Positions 17,915-26,882 of a stretch of 41,269 nt of DNA are shown here, piece after piece. The translations under genes and the position numbers were made by a program. The stretch comes from an uncultured Bacteroides sp. (GTDB taxonomy: Bacteria; Bacillota; Clostridia; Lachnospirales; Lachnospiraceae). Below the pieces are notes generated by a model. That model was given only the letters and a program-made list of their open reading frames with translations. It made no database searches and was not told where the DNA came from. The stretch spans positions 1-41,269 of the forward strand of contig CAMBEF010000002.1 in the NCBI GenBank assembly GCA_945865495.1, written 5' to 3'. The first letter of the stretch is position 1, and each line of letters begins with the position of its first letter.

Positions 17915-19459
17915 TTATCTGTGTCTTTTTCGGTTATATGATCTCCTGCGGTGCTTTCTCATCTTATTATCATGTGTGGTGTCGATTATCTCGAAGATTA
18001 TCAGAACCACAATAATGATAATTATAACATGCCATATATTGATGACAAGGCACTTTTTTTGGCTCACTACAGAAGAAGTACTCTCTTGAATATAAGGGAG
18101 ATTGGTATCTTTGGTGTCGGACTTCGGAGTTGTAACGAGCAGCGTGGCTGTTCCGACTCTGTGACCGCCGTAGTTGAATGAAAGATCTGCTGTGAAGTCA
18201 TAGTTATTATCAGAGGCTTCAATGTTCTCAGAAACAGATATATCAATATCAGTAATCGAGGCACTCTGAGGAATATCCACATAAGCCGAATCCATGGAGA
18301 ATGATATTCCGGCATTGCCAAATACATTGGAATTGTAGTAGTTGGAGCTGTTAAATAGTGAGCTTACATCACTGCTTGATATCGAAGCTTTTTTAAAATT
18401 ATTGAATCCGTAATCAAACAGAGCTTTGGAATCAACGTATCTTGATGCGTCATCCGATTCGCGGAACACAACGCATATAAGCCTCATATCATCTTTCTGC
18501 GCAAATGTGATAAGAGTATATCCTGACTCATCCGTAAAGCCCGTCTTACCGCCTTTGAAATACTCATACTGATATCCGTTGCCATTGGCCATTCCATGAC
18601 GCTGCCTGAAGTAACGCGTCTCGGCAGTCTTGTTGGTAGGCGGTATGCTGTAACTTACGGAAGAAGATATCGTCATGAAAGTAGAGTTGTTAAAGCATGC
18701 GCGTCCGATCATTGCAAGGTCATAGGCCGTTGTATAGTGATTGGTGTCTGAAAGACCGTTAGGGTTGTTAAAATGTGTGTTAAGTGCACCAAGTTCCCTG
18801 GCACGTTCGTTCATCATATCAGAAAATGCAGGAATGCTTCCGGCGATGTATTCGCCAATTCCGTAGGCAACTTCATTGGCCGACTTAAGGAGTGTGGCGT
18901 ACAGTGCCTGTTCCATGGTGAATTGCTCACCTTCGCGGGTGCCTGTGTTGGCCTCATCCCACTTATAGCTGTTGGCAGCTGCTTTGGAAAATGTTATCAC
19001 ATCATCAAGTGAACTGTTCTCAATTGCAAGAAGTGAAGTCATTATCTTGGTTGTACTTGCGGGATATGCACGTGAGTGGGAATCCTTTTCATATAAAATG
19101 GCGCCTGTGTCTGCATCTATAAGAATGGCACTTCCGGCAGATATCGTTGGTGACGCCGGCCATTGATTATCAGAACTGCCCTGGGAATTGTCGGTTGTGT
19201 TCTGCACAGTGCCATTGCCGGCTGACGTTGCAGCATTGGAAGCAGAGGTTGAGGCAGTACTGGAAGCAGTGGTTGAAGCTGTGGCAGCAGTAGATGCAGT
19301 TGTCTTGGAATTAGAGTTTGTGGCGCTCTTTGTGGGTGTAGGTGCTGCGAGTACTGAAAATGCAGCTGAAGCTGATATTGTCACCGCACAAAGCGATACA
19401 GCTGTTGAACGCAGTAACATTTTCCTGATATTATGTAGCTTTATTTTATTGAAGTTCAT
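17915..19459 (-). CDS. D-alanyl-D-alanine carboxypeptidase (PBP5/DacF-like) with S/T/A-rich linker and C-terminal TM anchor
   Basis: SxxK STTKIM, SAN, KTG (FKGGKTGFTDESGYT); signal peptide; C-terminal IIIIIVVLIIFEIIDTT. SD GAGG before ATG at 19459. Confidence 0.92.
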   Translation of the reverse strand: MNFNKIKLHNIRKMLLRSTAVSLCAVTISASAAFSVLAAPTPTKSATNSNSKTTASTAATASTTASSTASTSASNAATSAGNGTVQNTTDNSQGSSDNQWPASPTISAGSAILIDADTGAILYEKDSHSRAYPASTTKIMTSLLAIENSSLDDVITFSKAAANSYKWDEANTGTREGEQFTMEQALYATLLKSANEVAYGIGEYIAGSIPAFSDMMNERARELGALNTHFNNPNGLSDTNHYTTAYDLAMIGRACFNNSTFMTISSSVSYSIPPTNKTAETRYFRQRHGMANGNGYQYEYFKGGKTGFTDESGYTLITFAQKDDMRLICVVFRESDDASRYVDSKALFDYGFNNFKKASISSSDVSSLFNSSNYYNSNVFGNAGISFSMDSAYVDIPQSASITDIDISVSENIEASDNNYDFTADLSFNYGGHRVGTATLLVTTPKSDTKDTNLPYIQESTSSVVSQKKCLVINIWHVIIIIIVVLIIFEIIDTTHDNKMRKHRRRSYNRKRHR

Positions 19460-19509
19460 TTTGTTAATCCTCATTATTAATTGTGATTCTGTTTTAAGGC
19501 TATCTTTAA

Positions 19510-19538
19510 ATTATATTGTAAAATGAAAAAACGTGCAA
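19510..19538 (-). promoter_or_regulatory. Putative promoter of carboxypeptidase gene
   Basis: Minus strand TTGCAC, 17-nt spacer, TATAAT. Confidence 0.55.
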
Positions 19539-19601
19539 TAGCACATTTGGTTTTGGTGGACTTTTGCTGAGATTTCATATAATATAGATTTTATCGTATT
19601 G

Positions 19602-19643
19602 ATTATAATGATGTCGGGGCTTTTGACCCGGTATCATTATAAT
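19602..19643 (+). promoter_or_regulatory. Leader hairpin upstream of trmB
   Basis: ATTATAATGAT...ATCATTATAAT perfect 11-nt arms around TGTCGGGGCTTTTGACCCGGT (CGGG/CCCG). Confidence 0.6.
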
Positions 19644-19673
19644 GTATTTATTTTAAATCGAAAGGAATTGAAT

Positions 19674-20312
19674 ATGCGTCTTAGAAATGTACCCGGTGCA
19701 AGGGATGTTATGGAAGAAAGCGGTTTTGTATTCACTGAACCGGCAGGGATGAGCGGAACATGGAAGGAAGTCTTTGGTAATGATAATCCTATTTATATAG
19801 AAGTCGGAATGGGAAAGGGACAGTTTATAACTACTCTGGCCGAGCAGAATCCGGATATTAATTATGTAGGAATTGAAAAGTATTCAAGTGTGCTTCTTCG
19901 CGCTGTAGAGAAACAGAACGAGAAGCAGCTTCCTAATCTTAAGTTCATAAGAATGGATGCGGAGAATATAAAGGATGTATTCGGTGAACATGAGGTTGGC
20001 CGCATTTACCTTAACTTTTCAGATCCGTGGCCAAAAGACAGACATGCGAAGCGCCGTCTGACATCAAGACAGTTTTTTGACAGATATGATTATATTCTTG
20101 CTCCTGACGGAGAAGTACAGTTCAAGACAGACAACGTGGATCTGTTTGACTGGTCACTTGAGGAGATAGGTGAGACAAAATGGAGACTTACAGCCCAGAC
20201 GCATGACCTCCATAACGATGCGGTTCTTAATGAGGGCAATATCATGACGGAATATGAAGAGAAGTTTTCTTCAATGGGTAATCCAATCTGCAAGCTGATA
20301 GCTGTAAGATAG
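19674..20312 (+). CDS. trmB: tRNA (guanine-N7-)-methyltransferase
   Basis: IYIEVGMGKGQFITTLAEQNPDINYVGIEKYSSVLLRAVEK, YLNFSDPWPKDRHAKRRLTS. Likely start MRLRNVPGA at 19674 after GAAAGGA. Confidence 0.95.
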   Translation: MRLRNVPGARDVMEESGFVFTEPAGMSGTWKEVFGNDNPIYIEVGMGKGQFITTLAEQNPDINYVGIEKYSSVLLRAVEKQNEKQLPNLKFIRMDAENIKDVFGEHEVGRIYLNFSDPWPKDRHAKRRLTSRQFFDRYDYILAPDGEVQFKTDNVDLFDWSLEEIGETKWRLTAQTHDLHNDAVLNEGNIMTEYEEKFSSMGNPICKLIAVR

Positions 20313-20349
20313 ACCTGGGATATATCCGTGTATTTTTTACATGATGCCG

Positions 20350-20413
20350 GGGCAAAAGGTCAGAAACCGCATGAGTCTGCTATTAAGTGGGTGAAAGACC
20401 TTGTGCCCTTTTT
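20350..20413 (+). terminator. Large-loop hairpin/terminator after trmB
   Basis: GGGCAAAAGGTC ... GACCTTGTGCCC (11/12 paired), then TTTTTG. Confidence 0.55.
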
Positions 20414-20706
20414 GGGTAACCGTTATTCCGGAAGATGCATATAATAATGTAACATCGTTAATCAGTGCAATAGGTATTATGATGCGCAGAAGATTCTATA
20501 GCCGGATGGATTTGTTCATGTATAAGAATTGCAAATTCAACAGATGCTTAATAAAAATGAAAAATTCTTATCGCGAAATCTACAAAATTATTAATTCTGA
20601 TCCCTGCTGTACCAATCCCAAACCGCTGAAAAAGCGCTAAAACAGGGGCTTTGCGGGGAATTGTACAAATTGTGTCAAAAAATTTTAAAAAATTTTAAAA
20701 AAGTAC

Positions 20707-20735
20707 TTGCATTTTTTGAAACCATCATATATAAT
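20707..20735 (+). promoter_or_regulatory. tRNA-Lys promoter with A/T-rich upstream tract
   Basis: TTGCAT (20707-20712), 17 nt, TATAAT (20730-20735); upstream AAAAAATTTTAAAAAATTTTAAAAAA. Confidence 0.75.
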
Positions 20736-20798
20736 AACCATTGTGTTCAGCAAGTGAACAAAACATGAAAACTTCCTGAACAGTAAAATTTATCACAT

Positions 20799-20871
20799 GC
20801 GCTTCTAGCTCAGTTGGTAGAGCACCTGACTCTTAATCAGGGTGTCCAGGGTTCGAACCCCTGGAGGCGCA
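20799..20871 (+). tRNA. tRNA-Lys (anticodon CTT), 3' CCA not encoded
   Basis: Cloverleaf GCGCTTC TA GCTC AGTTGGTA GAGC A CCTGA CTCTTAA TCAGG GTGTC CAGGG TTCGAAC CCCTG GAGGCGC A; the next bases are CTA. Confidence 0.96.
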
Positions 20872-20975
20872 CTAAGAAAAGCACTGTTTTTGCAGACGTA
20901 GGAGCTGCGGGGGCGGTGTTTTTTGTTTGCCTTTTTTAGGGGGAGAAGAATCAGGGTGTTTAGGAGGGTATTATA

Positions 20976-21512
20976 ATGAAAAGAAAAATGTTATCGGCAA
21001 TGGCATGTGCGTGTGCAATGATCATTATGACAGGCTGCGGTGTGGCTAAAGGAAATGGCAGTGAAGGTGATAATGTGGAGAATAACGTCAGTACAGCACA
21101 GGTTACAGCTTCAATGGCGGCGCAGACAACAGCAGGAGTGCAGGGCAGCACGGTAAACGCAGTGTCAAAGCAGCAGACAACGGAAGCGTCATCAGAGCTT
21201 GTGATGTATGTTACAACGGCAGAGAGAAGCCTTAAGGTGCTCGGTGGATATACAATGGATAACGGAAGTAAGAAGGAAGTAACAAAGCAGCCGCTTGCAG
21301 ACGGATGTACTTTCTATAATAATAACGGAGAGCAGATTGCGTATAAGGATTTTGCAGATGCTGTAGAGGCACAGGCTTCGGGCGCCGGTGTTGAATGTAA
21401 GGTACAGTATGAGGGTAAGCAGATTATTAAGGTTTCAATACTCGACAAGGCTGTTAATACAGGTGCGTCAGGAGAGATTCCTTCGACACTTTATCAGCAT
21501 ATGGGAAAATAA
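20976..21512 (+). CDS. Small secreted lipoprotein, function unknown
   Basis: Signal peptide plus lipobox MTGCG; TAGGAGG RBS. Confidence 0.75.
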   Translation: MKRKMLSAMACACAMIIMTGCGVAKGNGSEGDNVENNVSTAQVTASMAAQTTAGVQGSTVNAVSKQQTTEASSELVMYVTTAERSLKVLGGYTMDNGSKKEVTKQPLADGCTFYNNNGEQIAYKDFADAVEAQASGAGVECKVQYEGKQIIKVSILDKAVNTGASGEIPSTLYQHMGK

Positions 21513-21624
21513 GCATATAAGCATTTTTTAATTAAAAACAGCATTTGAAGTATATTTTAGGTTGCGCCGTTACATTATTTACAGACACAGATACAGTGAT
21601 GTAGATAAAGGGATGGTGGCGCAT

Positions 21625-22794
21625 ATGAAAAAAATATATTTTCTTATAATAGTTATAACCGTGTGTATTATTGCAGGACAGAACAGGCACGGATATGAAT
21701 ATGTACAAAAAGAACCTGCGGCGAGTGAGGCGTATACGGTTAATACTGGGGAGACGTATATTGTGAGCCCTGAGGAAACAAATGCAGTGAGCACTGAAGA
21801 GATGTATACAGTGAATGCTGAAGAATCATATATTGCAGAGCAGCAGTCCCAAAGGAAGATATCCTGCTGGGGTGACAGCATGATGGAAGGGTACGGAAGC
21901 AGCGAGGCATATGTGATGACGAACAGTGGAACAGTAGACATAAGCTATTACACTGCACCGATGGCGCTTGAGGCACTGACAGGGCTTAAAACATATAATT
22001 TCGGAGTGAGCGGCGAGACATCAGAGGAGATTGCGGTCAGAGCCGGTGGAATAACATTATATACGGACAGAAACATTTACATAAGCAGTAAGAAAAGCAC
22101 AACCGCAGTGCTTGTTGATGGCAGCGGACAGGCTGTTATGATGAGTGATTTCAGCGGATATGGCAGTGAAGATAATGATATGCCTGATACATGCTATATT
22201 AACGGAAGGCTGTGCCGGGTAACTCAGGTGAGGAACTCGCAGAGGGTAAGGATACAGCTCTGTGATGAGGGTGACGGCAGCGGATACATGTTTGTGCCAA
22301 AGGGTACTGCTGTTATTCCGAAAGCTGCGGTTGGCCATTCGGATGATATAATGATTCTTGAGATGGGAAGCAACGGAGGCTGGTACGGAGATTACAGCCT
22401 TCTTGTGGAGCAATACAGACAGATTATTGATAACAGTGGATGCACGGACTATATAATTGTTGGGGATACAGATAACCCCGGAGAATCGCTTGCTGATGTA
22501 ATGCAGACGCAGTATAATTCAGACGGGACATATGTAGGCACAGGCGATACTATGTGGGAGGCTGCACTTAGGGAAGCATTTGGAGAGCATTTCCTTAATA
22601 TGAGAGTGTATATGCTTGAAAATGGGCTTGCTGACTGTGGACTTGAACAGGCACCTTCTGATGCGGCTGCATATGAGATGGGCTATATACCGGAGCAGCT
22701 TAGAAGCGATTGGACGCATTTTAACTCATACGGATATTACGCCAAGGGAATGGGAATATATCTTAAGGGCGTGGAATTGGGGTATTGGCAATGA
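21625..22794 (+). CDS. Secreted/membrane-anchored SGNH/GDSL-like hydrolase
   Basis: N-terminal TM; ISCWGDSMMEGYGSS (GDS block I), EMGSNGGW (GxN-like), SDWTHFNSYGYYAKG (DxxH block V). Confidence 0.8.
   Translation: MKKIYFLIIVITVCIIAGQNRHGYEYVQKEPAASEAYTVNTGETYIVSPEETNAVSTEEMYTVNAEESYIAEQQSQRKISCWGDSMMEGYGSSEAYVMTNSGTVDISYYTAPMALEALTGLKTYNFGVSGETSEEIAVRAGGITLYTDRNIYISSKKSTTAVLVDGSGQAVMMSDFSGYGSEDNDMPDTCYINGRLCRVTQVRNSQRVRIQLCDEGDGSGYMFVPKGTAVIPKAAVGHSDDIMILEMGSNGGWYGDYSLLVEQYRQIIDNSGCTDYIIVGDTDNPGESLADVMQTQYNSDGTYVGTGDTMWEAALREAFGEHFLNMRVYMLENGLADCGLEQAPSDAAAYEMGYIPEQLRSDWTHFNSYGYYAKGMGIYLKGVELGYWQ
21730..21825 (+). repeat. 24-nt (8-aa) degenerate tandem repeat in the SGNH protein linker
   Basis: AYTVNTGE / TYIVSPEE / TNAVSTEE / MYTVNAEE (then SYIAEQQS). 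Confidence 0.7.
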
Positions 22795-23462
22795 GAATAT
22801 TACTTGCGGAGGATGATACATCACTTGCGAGGGCAGTGGCAACAATCCTCAAAAAAAATAATTATTCGGTTGATGCAGTTGGTGACGGAGAGGCAGTGCT
22901 TGAATATCTTGAGGCCAAGATATATGATGCTGTCATACTCGATATTATGATGCCTAAGATGGACGGAATTACTGCACTTAAGAAGATAAGACAGAGCGGT
23001 AATATGATACCTGTGCTGCTGCTTACGGCAAAAACGGAGATAGAGGATAAGGTAGAAGGACTTGATACGGGTGCCAATGACTACCTTACGAAGCCGTTTG
23101 ACACAAGGGAGCTTCTTGCAAGGCTGCGTGTTATAACGAGGACAGTGACACAGCAGGACTCATCCGTACATGCAGGTAATCTTAAGCTTGACACCAATAC
23201 ATGTATTCTGTCATCGCCTAAGGGAAGCTACCAGCTTTCCAATAAGGAATACCAGATGATGAAGATGTTTATGTCGAATGTCAATCAGGTTATTTCGGCA
23301 GAACATTTTATGGAAAAAATATGGGAGAGCGATTCTGATTCAGAGCTTAATACGGTGTGGACATACATATCGTATCTCAGACGCAAGATGGAAGCACTTG
23401 AAGCGGATTGTAAGATAGCAACTAGAAGAAATCTTGGATATTGTCTGGAGGTTAATCAATGA
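22791..23462 (+). CDS. OmpR-family response regulator 1
   Basis: MRILLAEDDTSLARAV, DAVILDIMMPKMDG, LLTAKTEIEDKVEGLDTGANDYLTKPF plus winged-helix C-terminus. ATGA overlap with the preceding stop. Confidence 0.93.
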   Translation: MRILLAEDDTSLARAVATILKKNNYSVDAVGDGEAVLEYLEAKIYDAVILDIMMPKMDGITALKKIRQSGNMIPVLLLTAKTEIEDKVEGLDTGANDYLTKPFDTRELLARLRVITRTVTQQDSSVHAGNLKLDTNTCILSSPKGSYQLSNKEYQMMKMFMSNVNQVISAEHFMEKIWESDSDSELNTVWTYISYLRRKMEALEADCKIATRRNLGYCLEVNQ

Positions 23463-24667
23463 AAATAAAGATGCGCAACAGGATTAATGACAGAATGATG
23501 TTTAAGATAAGGATGAGATTTGTGCTGGCAGCAATGTCAGCACTTATTGTTATGCAGGCAGTAATCATATTTTTCAGTGTATATAATTCGTATAGCAGAA
23601 TGGTGGCAAAATCGGATTCGGTCATAGCGGCTGCGTATGAGGGAATAAAGTCGGGTGCAGATAATATTGATGCAGACGGACGTTTTTTCTGGGTCAGTAC
23701 AGATAAGACAGGCAGGGTTACCGATATAAATACAACTTATAACAGCTCGGTAAAGCCAAAGGCGGCAGCAAGGTACTACAGGGATGTTATTAACAGCGGT
23801 AAGGAAAATGGATTCTACGAAGGCTACAGGTATGCAATATATGAGTCTGACGGAATGACAACGGGAGTGTTTCTTCTTAGGAGCGCCAATATAGACATGC
23901 TCAGGAAAAATGCGGTTTCAATGGTGCTTATATCAGCATCGGGGCTTGGTATAATGCTGATTATACTGATATTTGCGTCGGGAATAATTGTAAAGCCTAT
24001 GGAACGCGGATATCAGAAGCAGAAGGAATTCATCACATCCGCAAGCCATGAGCTTAAGACACCGCTTACGGTTATTATGGCGGATACCGATATTCTTCAG
24101 ATGGATGATGAAGATAATGAGTGGGTTCACGATATAAGAGTGCAGGCAGACAGGCTTACGGGAATGACGAACAGCCTTGTAAGCCTGGCGAGGCTTGATG
24201 AACGCGGAGAAAATATAAACAGGATTGAGTTTCCTATATCTGATGTTGCGCAGGATATAGCAGGCTCCTACAAGGCGATGGCGATAAGCTGCAACAAGGA
24301 ATTTGTATGTGATATAACTCCGGAGCTGTCATTTAACGGTGATGAAAATGGAATACGGCAGCTATTTACTATACTGCTTGACAATGCGTTTAAATATTGC
24401 AGTGACAACGGAAGGATAGAGCTTGAACTGAAGAAAAACGGCAGTGCCATAAAGATATGCGTGCGTAATAATGTGCCTTCGGCTGCCGATATAAATACTG
24501 ACAGGATGTTTGACAGGTTCTACAGGGCTGATGCAACGGCAGCCGCTGTTAAGGGCTATGGGCTCGGACTGTCAATTGCAGCCTCAATAGCTGCCGCACA
24601 CAGAGGCAGTATGAGGGCTTATGCCGAGGGAGACAATGTGATAGCAGTTGAGGCGGTTGTTAAATAA
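23459..24667 (+). CDS. Sensor histidine kinase 1
   Basis: Two TMs; SASHELKTPLTVIMADTDIL H-box; DNAFKYCSDNGRIEL N-box; GYGLGLSIAASIAAAH. ATGA overlap with RR1. Confidence 0.92.
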   Translation: MKIKMRNRINDRMMFKIRMRFVLAAMSALIVMQAVIIFFSVYNSYSRMVAKSDSVIAAAYEGIKSGADNIDADGRFFWVSTDKTGRVTDINTTYNSSVKPKAAARYYRDVINSGKENGFYEGYRYAIYESDGMTTGVFLLRSANIDMLRKNAVSMVLISASGLGIMLIILIFASGIIVKPMERGYQKQKEFITSASHELKTPLTVIMADTDILQMDDEDNEWVHDIRVQADRLTGMTNSLVSLARLDERGENINRIEFPISDVAQDIAGSYKAMAISCNKEFVCDITPELSFNGDENGIRQLFTILLDNAFKYCSDNGRIELELKKNGSAIKICVRNNVPSAADINTDRMFDRFYRADATAAAVKGYGLGLSIAASIAAAHRGSMRAYAEGDNVIAVEAVVK

Positions 24668-24719
24668 TGGATTTTAAGCTTAAGATATCGTTAAATATGA
24701 TCAGGTATGGAGGATTATA

Positions 24720-25412
24720 ATGAAGCTTTTACTTGCTGAGGATGAGAAGGAGCTTTCCAATGCACTTGTGGCTGTGCTGAAAGCAAATAATTATATAGTA
24801 GATGCCGTATATGACGGAGCAGATGCATATGATTGGGCAGTGACTGACGATTATGACGGAATTATACTTGATATAATGATGCCGAAGCGCAACGGACTTG
24901 ACGTGCTTGCGCAACTGAGAAAGGATGGCATAAAGACACCTGTGCTGCTGCTTACGGCAAAGTCGGAGGTAGAAGACCGTGTGCTGGGACTTGATACGGG
25001 AGCCGATGATTATCTTACGAAACCATTTGCAATGAAGGAGCTGCTTGCAAGAATACGCGTAATGACGAGGCGTACGGCATCATATGCGCCTGATACGCTT
25101 GATGTTGACGGAATGAAGCTTAACCGCGAGAACTGCATGCTTGAGTATAACGGCGGCGAAGTGCAGCTTGTTAACAAGGAGTACCAGATGCTTGAGATGC
25201 TTATGAGGAATAAGGGCAGGCTTGTCTCGTCAGAGCAGTTTATTGAACATGTATGGGGTTATGAGACTGATATCAATGTAAATGTTGTCTGGGTCAATAT
25301 ATCCAATCTCAGGCGCAAGCTTACACAGATTAATGCTCCGGTTGAGATTAAGGCTGTGAGGGGCCTTGGCTACAGGCTTGAAGGTACAGGAGAGCAGAAC
25401 GGAGGGCAGTAG
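24720..25412 (+). CDS. OmpR-family response regulator 2
   Basis: MKLLLAEDEKELSNAL, DGIILDIMMPKRNGLD, LLTAKSEVEDRVLGLDTGADDYLTKPFAMKELLARIRVMTRR. Confidence 0.93.
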   Translation: MKLLLAEDEKELSNALVAVLKANNYIVDAVYDGADAYDWAVTDDYDGIILDIMMPKRNGLDVLAQLRKDGIKTPVLLLTAKSEVEDRVLGLDTGADDYLTKPFAMKELLARIRVMTRRTASYAPDTLDVDGMKLNRENCMLEYNGGEVQLVNKEYQMLEMLMRNKGRLVSSEQFIEHVWGYETDINVNVVWVNISNLRRKLTQINAPVEIKAVRGLGYRLEGTGEQNGGQ

Positions 25413-25413
25413 G

Positions 25414-26742
25414 TTGATAAAACGTCTTCAGAGGAAATTTGTAATGATAACGGCATTGTCTGTTGCAATCGTAATGATAGTGCTTCTTGCCGGAATTAAT
25501 GCCGCTAATATGATACAGACCGAGCAGGATTCGGACACGATTCTTCATATGCTAAGTGACAATGACGGAAGATTTCCGGATAATAATAAGGATTCAATGA
25601 AGGTAAAGACGGGCAGCCTGCAGCAGGGTAATCCACAGGATAATATGCAGCAGAATAGTCCACAGCAGGACAATCCGCAGCAGAATGATGTATGGCAGAA
25701 AAACGGCAGCAGGCCGGGAGCACTTGCGTCCCCTGAGGCTAAGTTCCGTACACGCTATTTCTCTGTATATATTAAAAATGACGGCACCTGTGATATAAAT
25801 ACCGACAGCATAGCGGCAGTATCCCAGGATGGCGCAAGGCAGATGGCTGACAGCGTGCTCAAGGGAGGAAGAACGGAAGGCTACAATGGTAATTACAGAT
25901 TCAAGGTTACCGTAAAAGATGACGGGCAGCTTATTGTATTTCTTGACTGCGATGAGAGCCTGCGTACGATGCGCAATTTCGCCCTGCTGTCGGTGATTAT
26001 AGGGGCGGTATGTCTTGCGCTCGTCACAGTACTTGTGATGATATTCTCAAGGCGCGCAATAAAGCCGGTGGCACAGAGCATAGAAAAGCAGAAAAGATTT
26101 ATAACGGATGCCGGACATGAGATTAAGACACCGCTTGCAATAATATCTGCCAACGCAGAGGTTATTGAGATGATGAATGGTGAGACTGAGTGGACGAAGA
26201 GTATCTGTAATCAGGTTGAGAGGCTGAATGTCCTGGCCAAGGGCATGCTTGAATTAAGCCGTATGGATGAGATGTCCGAAAAACCTCAATTTGTAAATGT
26301 TAATCTGAGCGAAACGGTTCGTACAGGCACAGACGGCTTCATGGCGATGATGCAGAAGAAAAATATTACATGCAGTACCGATATAGCTGACAATGTATGT
26401 GTTATGGGAGATTCGGGAAGACTTGCCGAGCTTGTGTCTCTTCTTATTGACAATGCAATAAAGTATTGCACAGAGGGCGGAAGCATGAGTGTGAAATTGT
26501 GGATAAACGGGCGCAAGGCAGTATTCTCTGTGTACAATTCTTATGACGGAGAGCTCCCGGACGATATGAATAAGCTTTTTGACAGATTCTACAGAACAGA
26601 CGAATCACGCTCAAGAAGCACGGGCGGCTATGGCATAGGTCTTTCGGTGGCACAGGCTATCGTGCAGCTTCACAAAGGAAAGATAAGCGCAGAGAAAAAG
26701 GATGGCGGCGCATGCTTTACGGTGACGCTTGCGCGAGCGTAG
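25414..26742 (+). CDS. Sensor histidine kinase 2 with Q/N/P-rich extracellular insert
   Basis: Likely TTG start at 25414 just after the RR2 stop, SD GGAGGG; TDAGHEIKTPLAIISANAEVIE H-box; DNAIKYCTEGGSMSV; GGYGIGLSVAQAIVQLH; insert SLQQGNPQDNMQQNSPQQDNPQQND. Confidence 0.88.
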   Translation: MIKRLQRKFVMITALSVAIVMIVLLAGINAANMIQTEQDSDTILHMLSDNDGRFPDNNKDSMKVKTGSLQQGNPQDNMQQNSPQQDNPQQNDVWQKNGSRPGALASPEAKFRTRYFSVYIKNDGTCDINTDSIAAVSQDGARQMADSVLKGGRTEGYNGNYRFKVTVKDDGQLIVFLDCDESLRTMRNFALLSVIIGAVCLALVTVLVMIFSRRAIKPVAQSIEKQKRFITDAGHEIKTPLAIISANAEVIEMMNGETEWTKSICNQVERLNVLAKGMLELSRMDEMSEKPQFVNVNLSETVRTGTDGFMAMMQKKNITCSTDIADNVCVMGDSGRLAELVSLLIDNAIKYCTEGGSMSVKLWINGRKAVFSVYNSYDGELPDDMNKLFDRFYRTDESRSRSTGGYGIGLSVAQAIVQLHKGKISAEKKDGGACFTVTLARA

Positions 26743-26748
26743 AGGGAG

Positions 26749-26770
26749 TGTGTAAAATTTATTTTACACA
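26749..26770. other. Short perfect inverted repeat after HK2
   Basis: TGTGTAAAAT TT ATTTTACACA. Confidence 0.6.
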
Positions 26771-26811
26771 AAATTCTAAAATTAAGTTTCAATTTAAGTT
26801 TGTATTTTATA

Positions 26812-26852
26812 GTGGATATATGGAAAGGAAAACAACCATATATCCACTTTTT
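26812..26852 (+). terminator. Terminator-like hairpin upstream of the VTC gene
   Basis: GTGGATATATGG AAAGGAAAACAA CCATATATCCAC TTTTT. Confidence 0.75.
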
Positions 26853-26882
26853 AAATATTTAAAATAAGAGACAGGAGGCTTT

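Noticed and set aside
20401-20640. 79-aa plus ORF downstream of trmB
   Set aside because: It overlaps the terminator, has no clear RBS, and shows no recognisable features.
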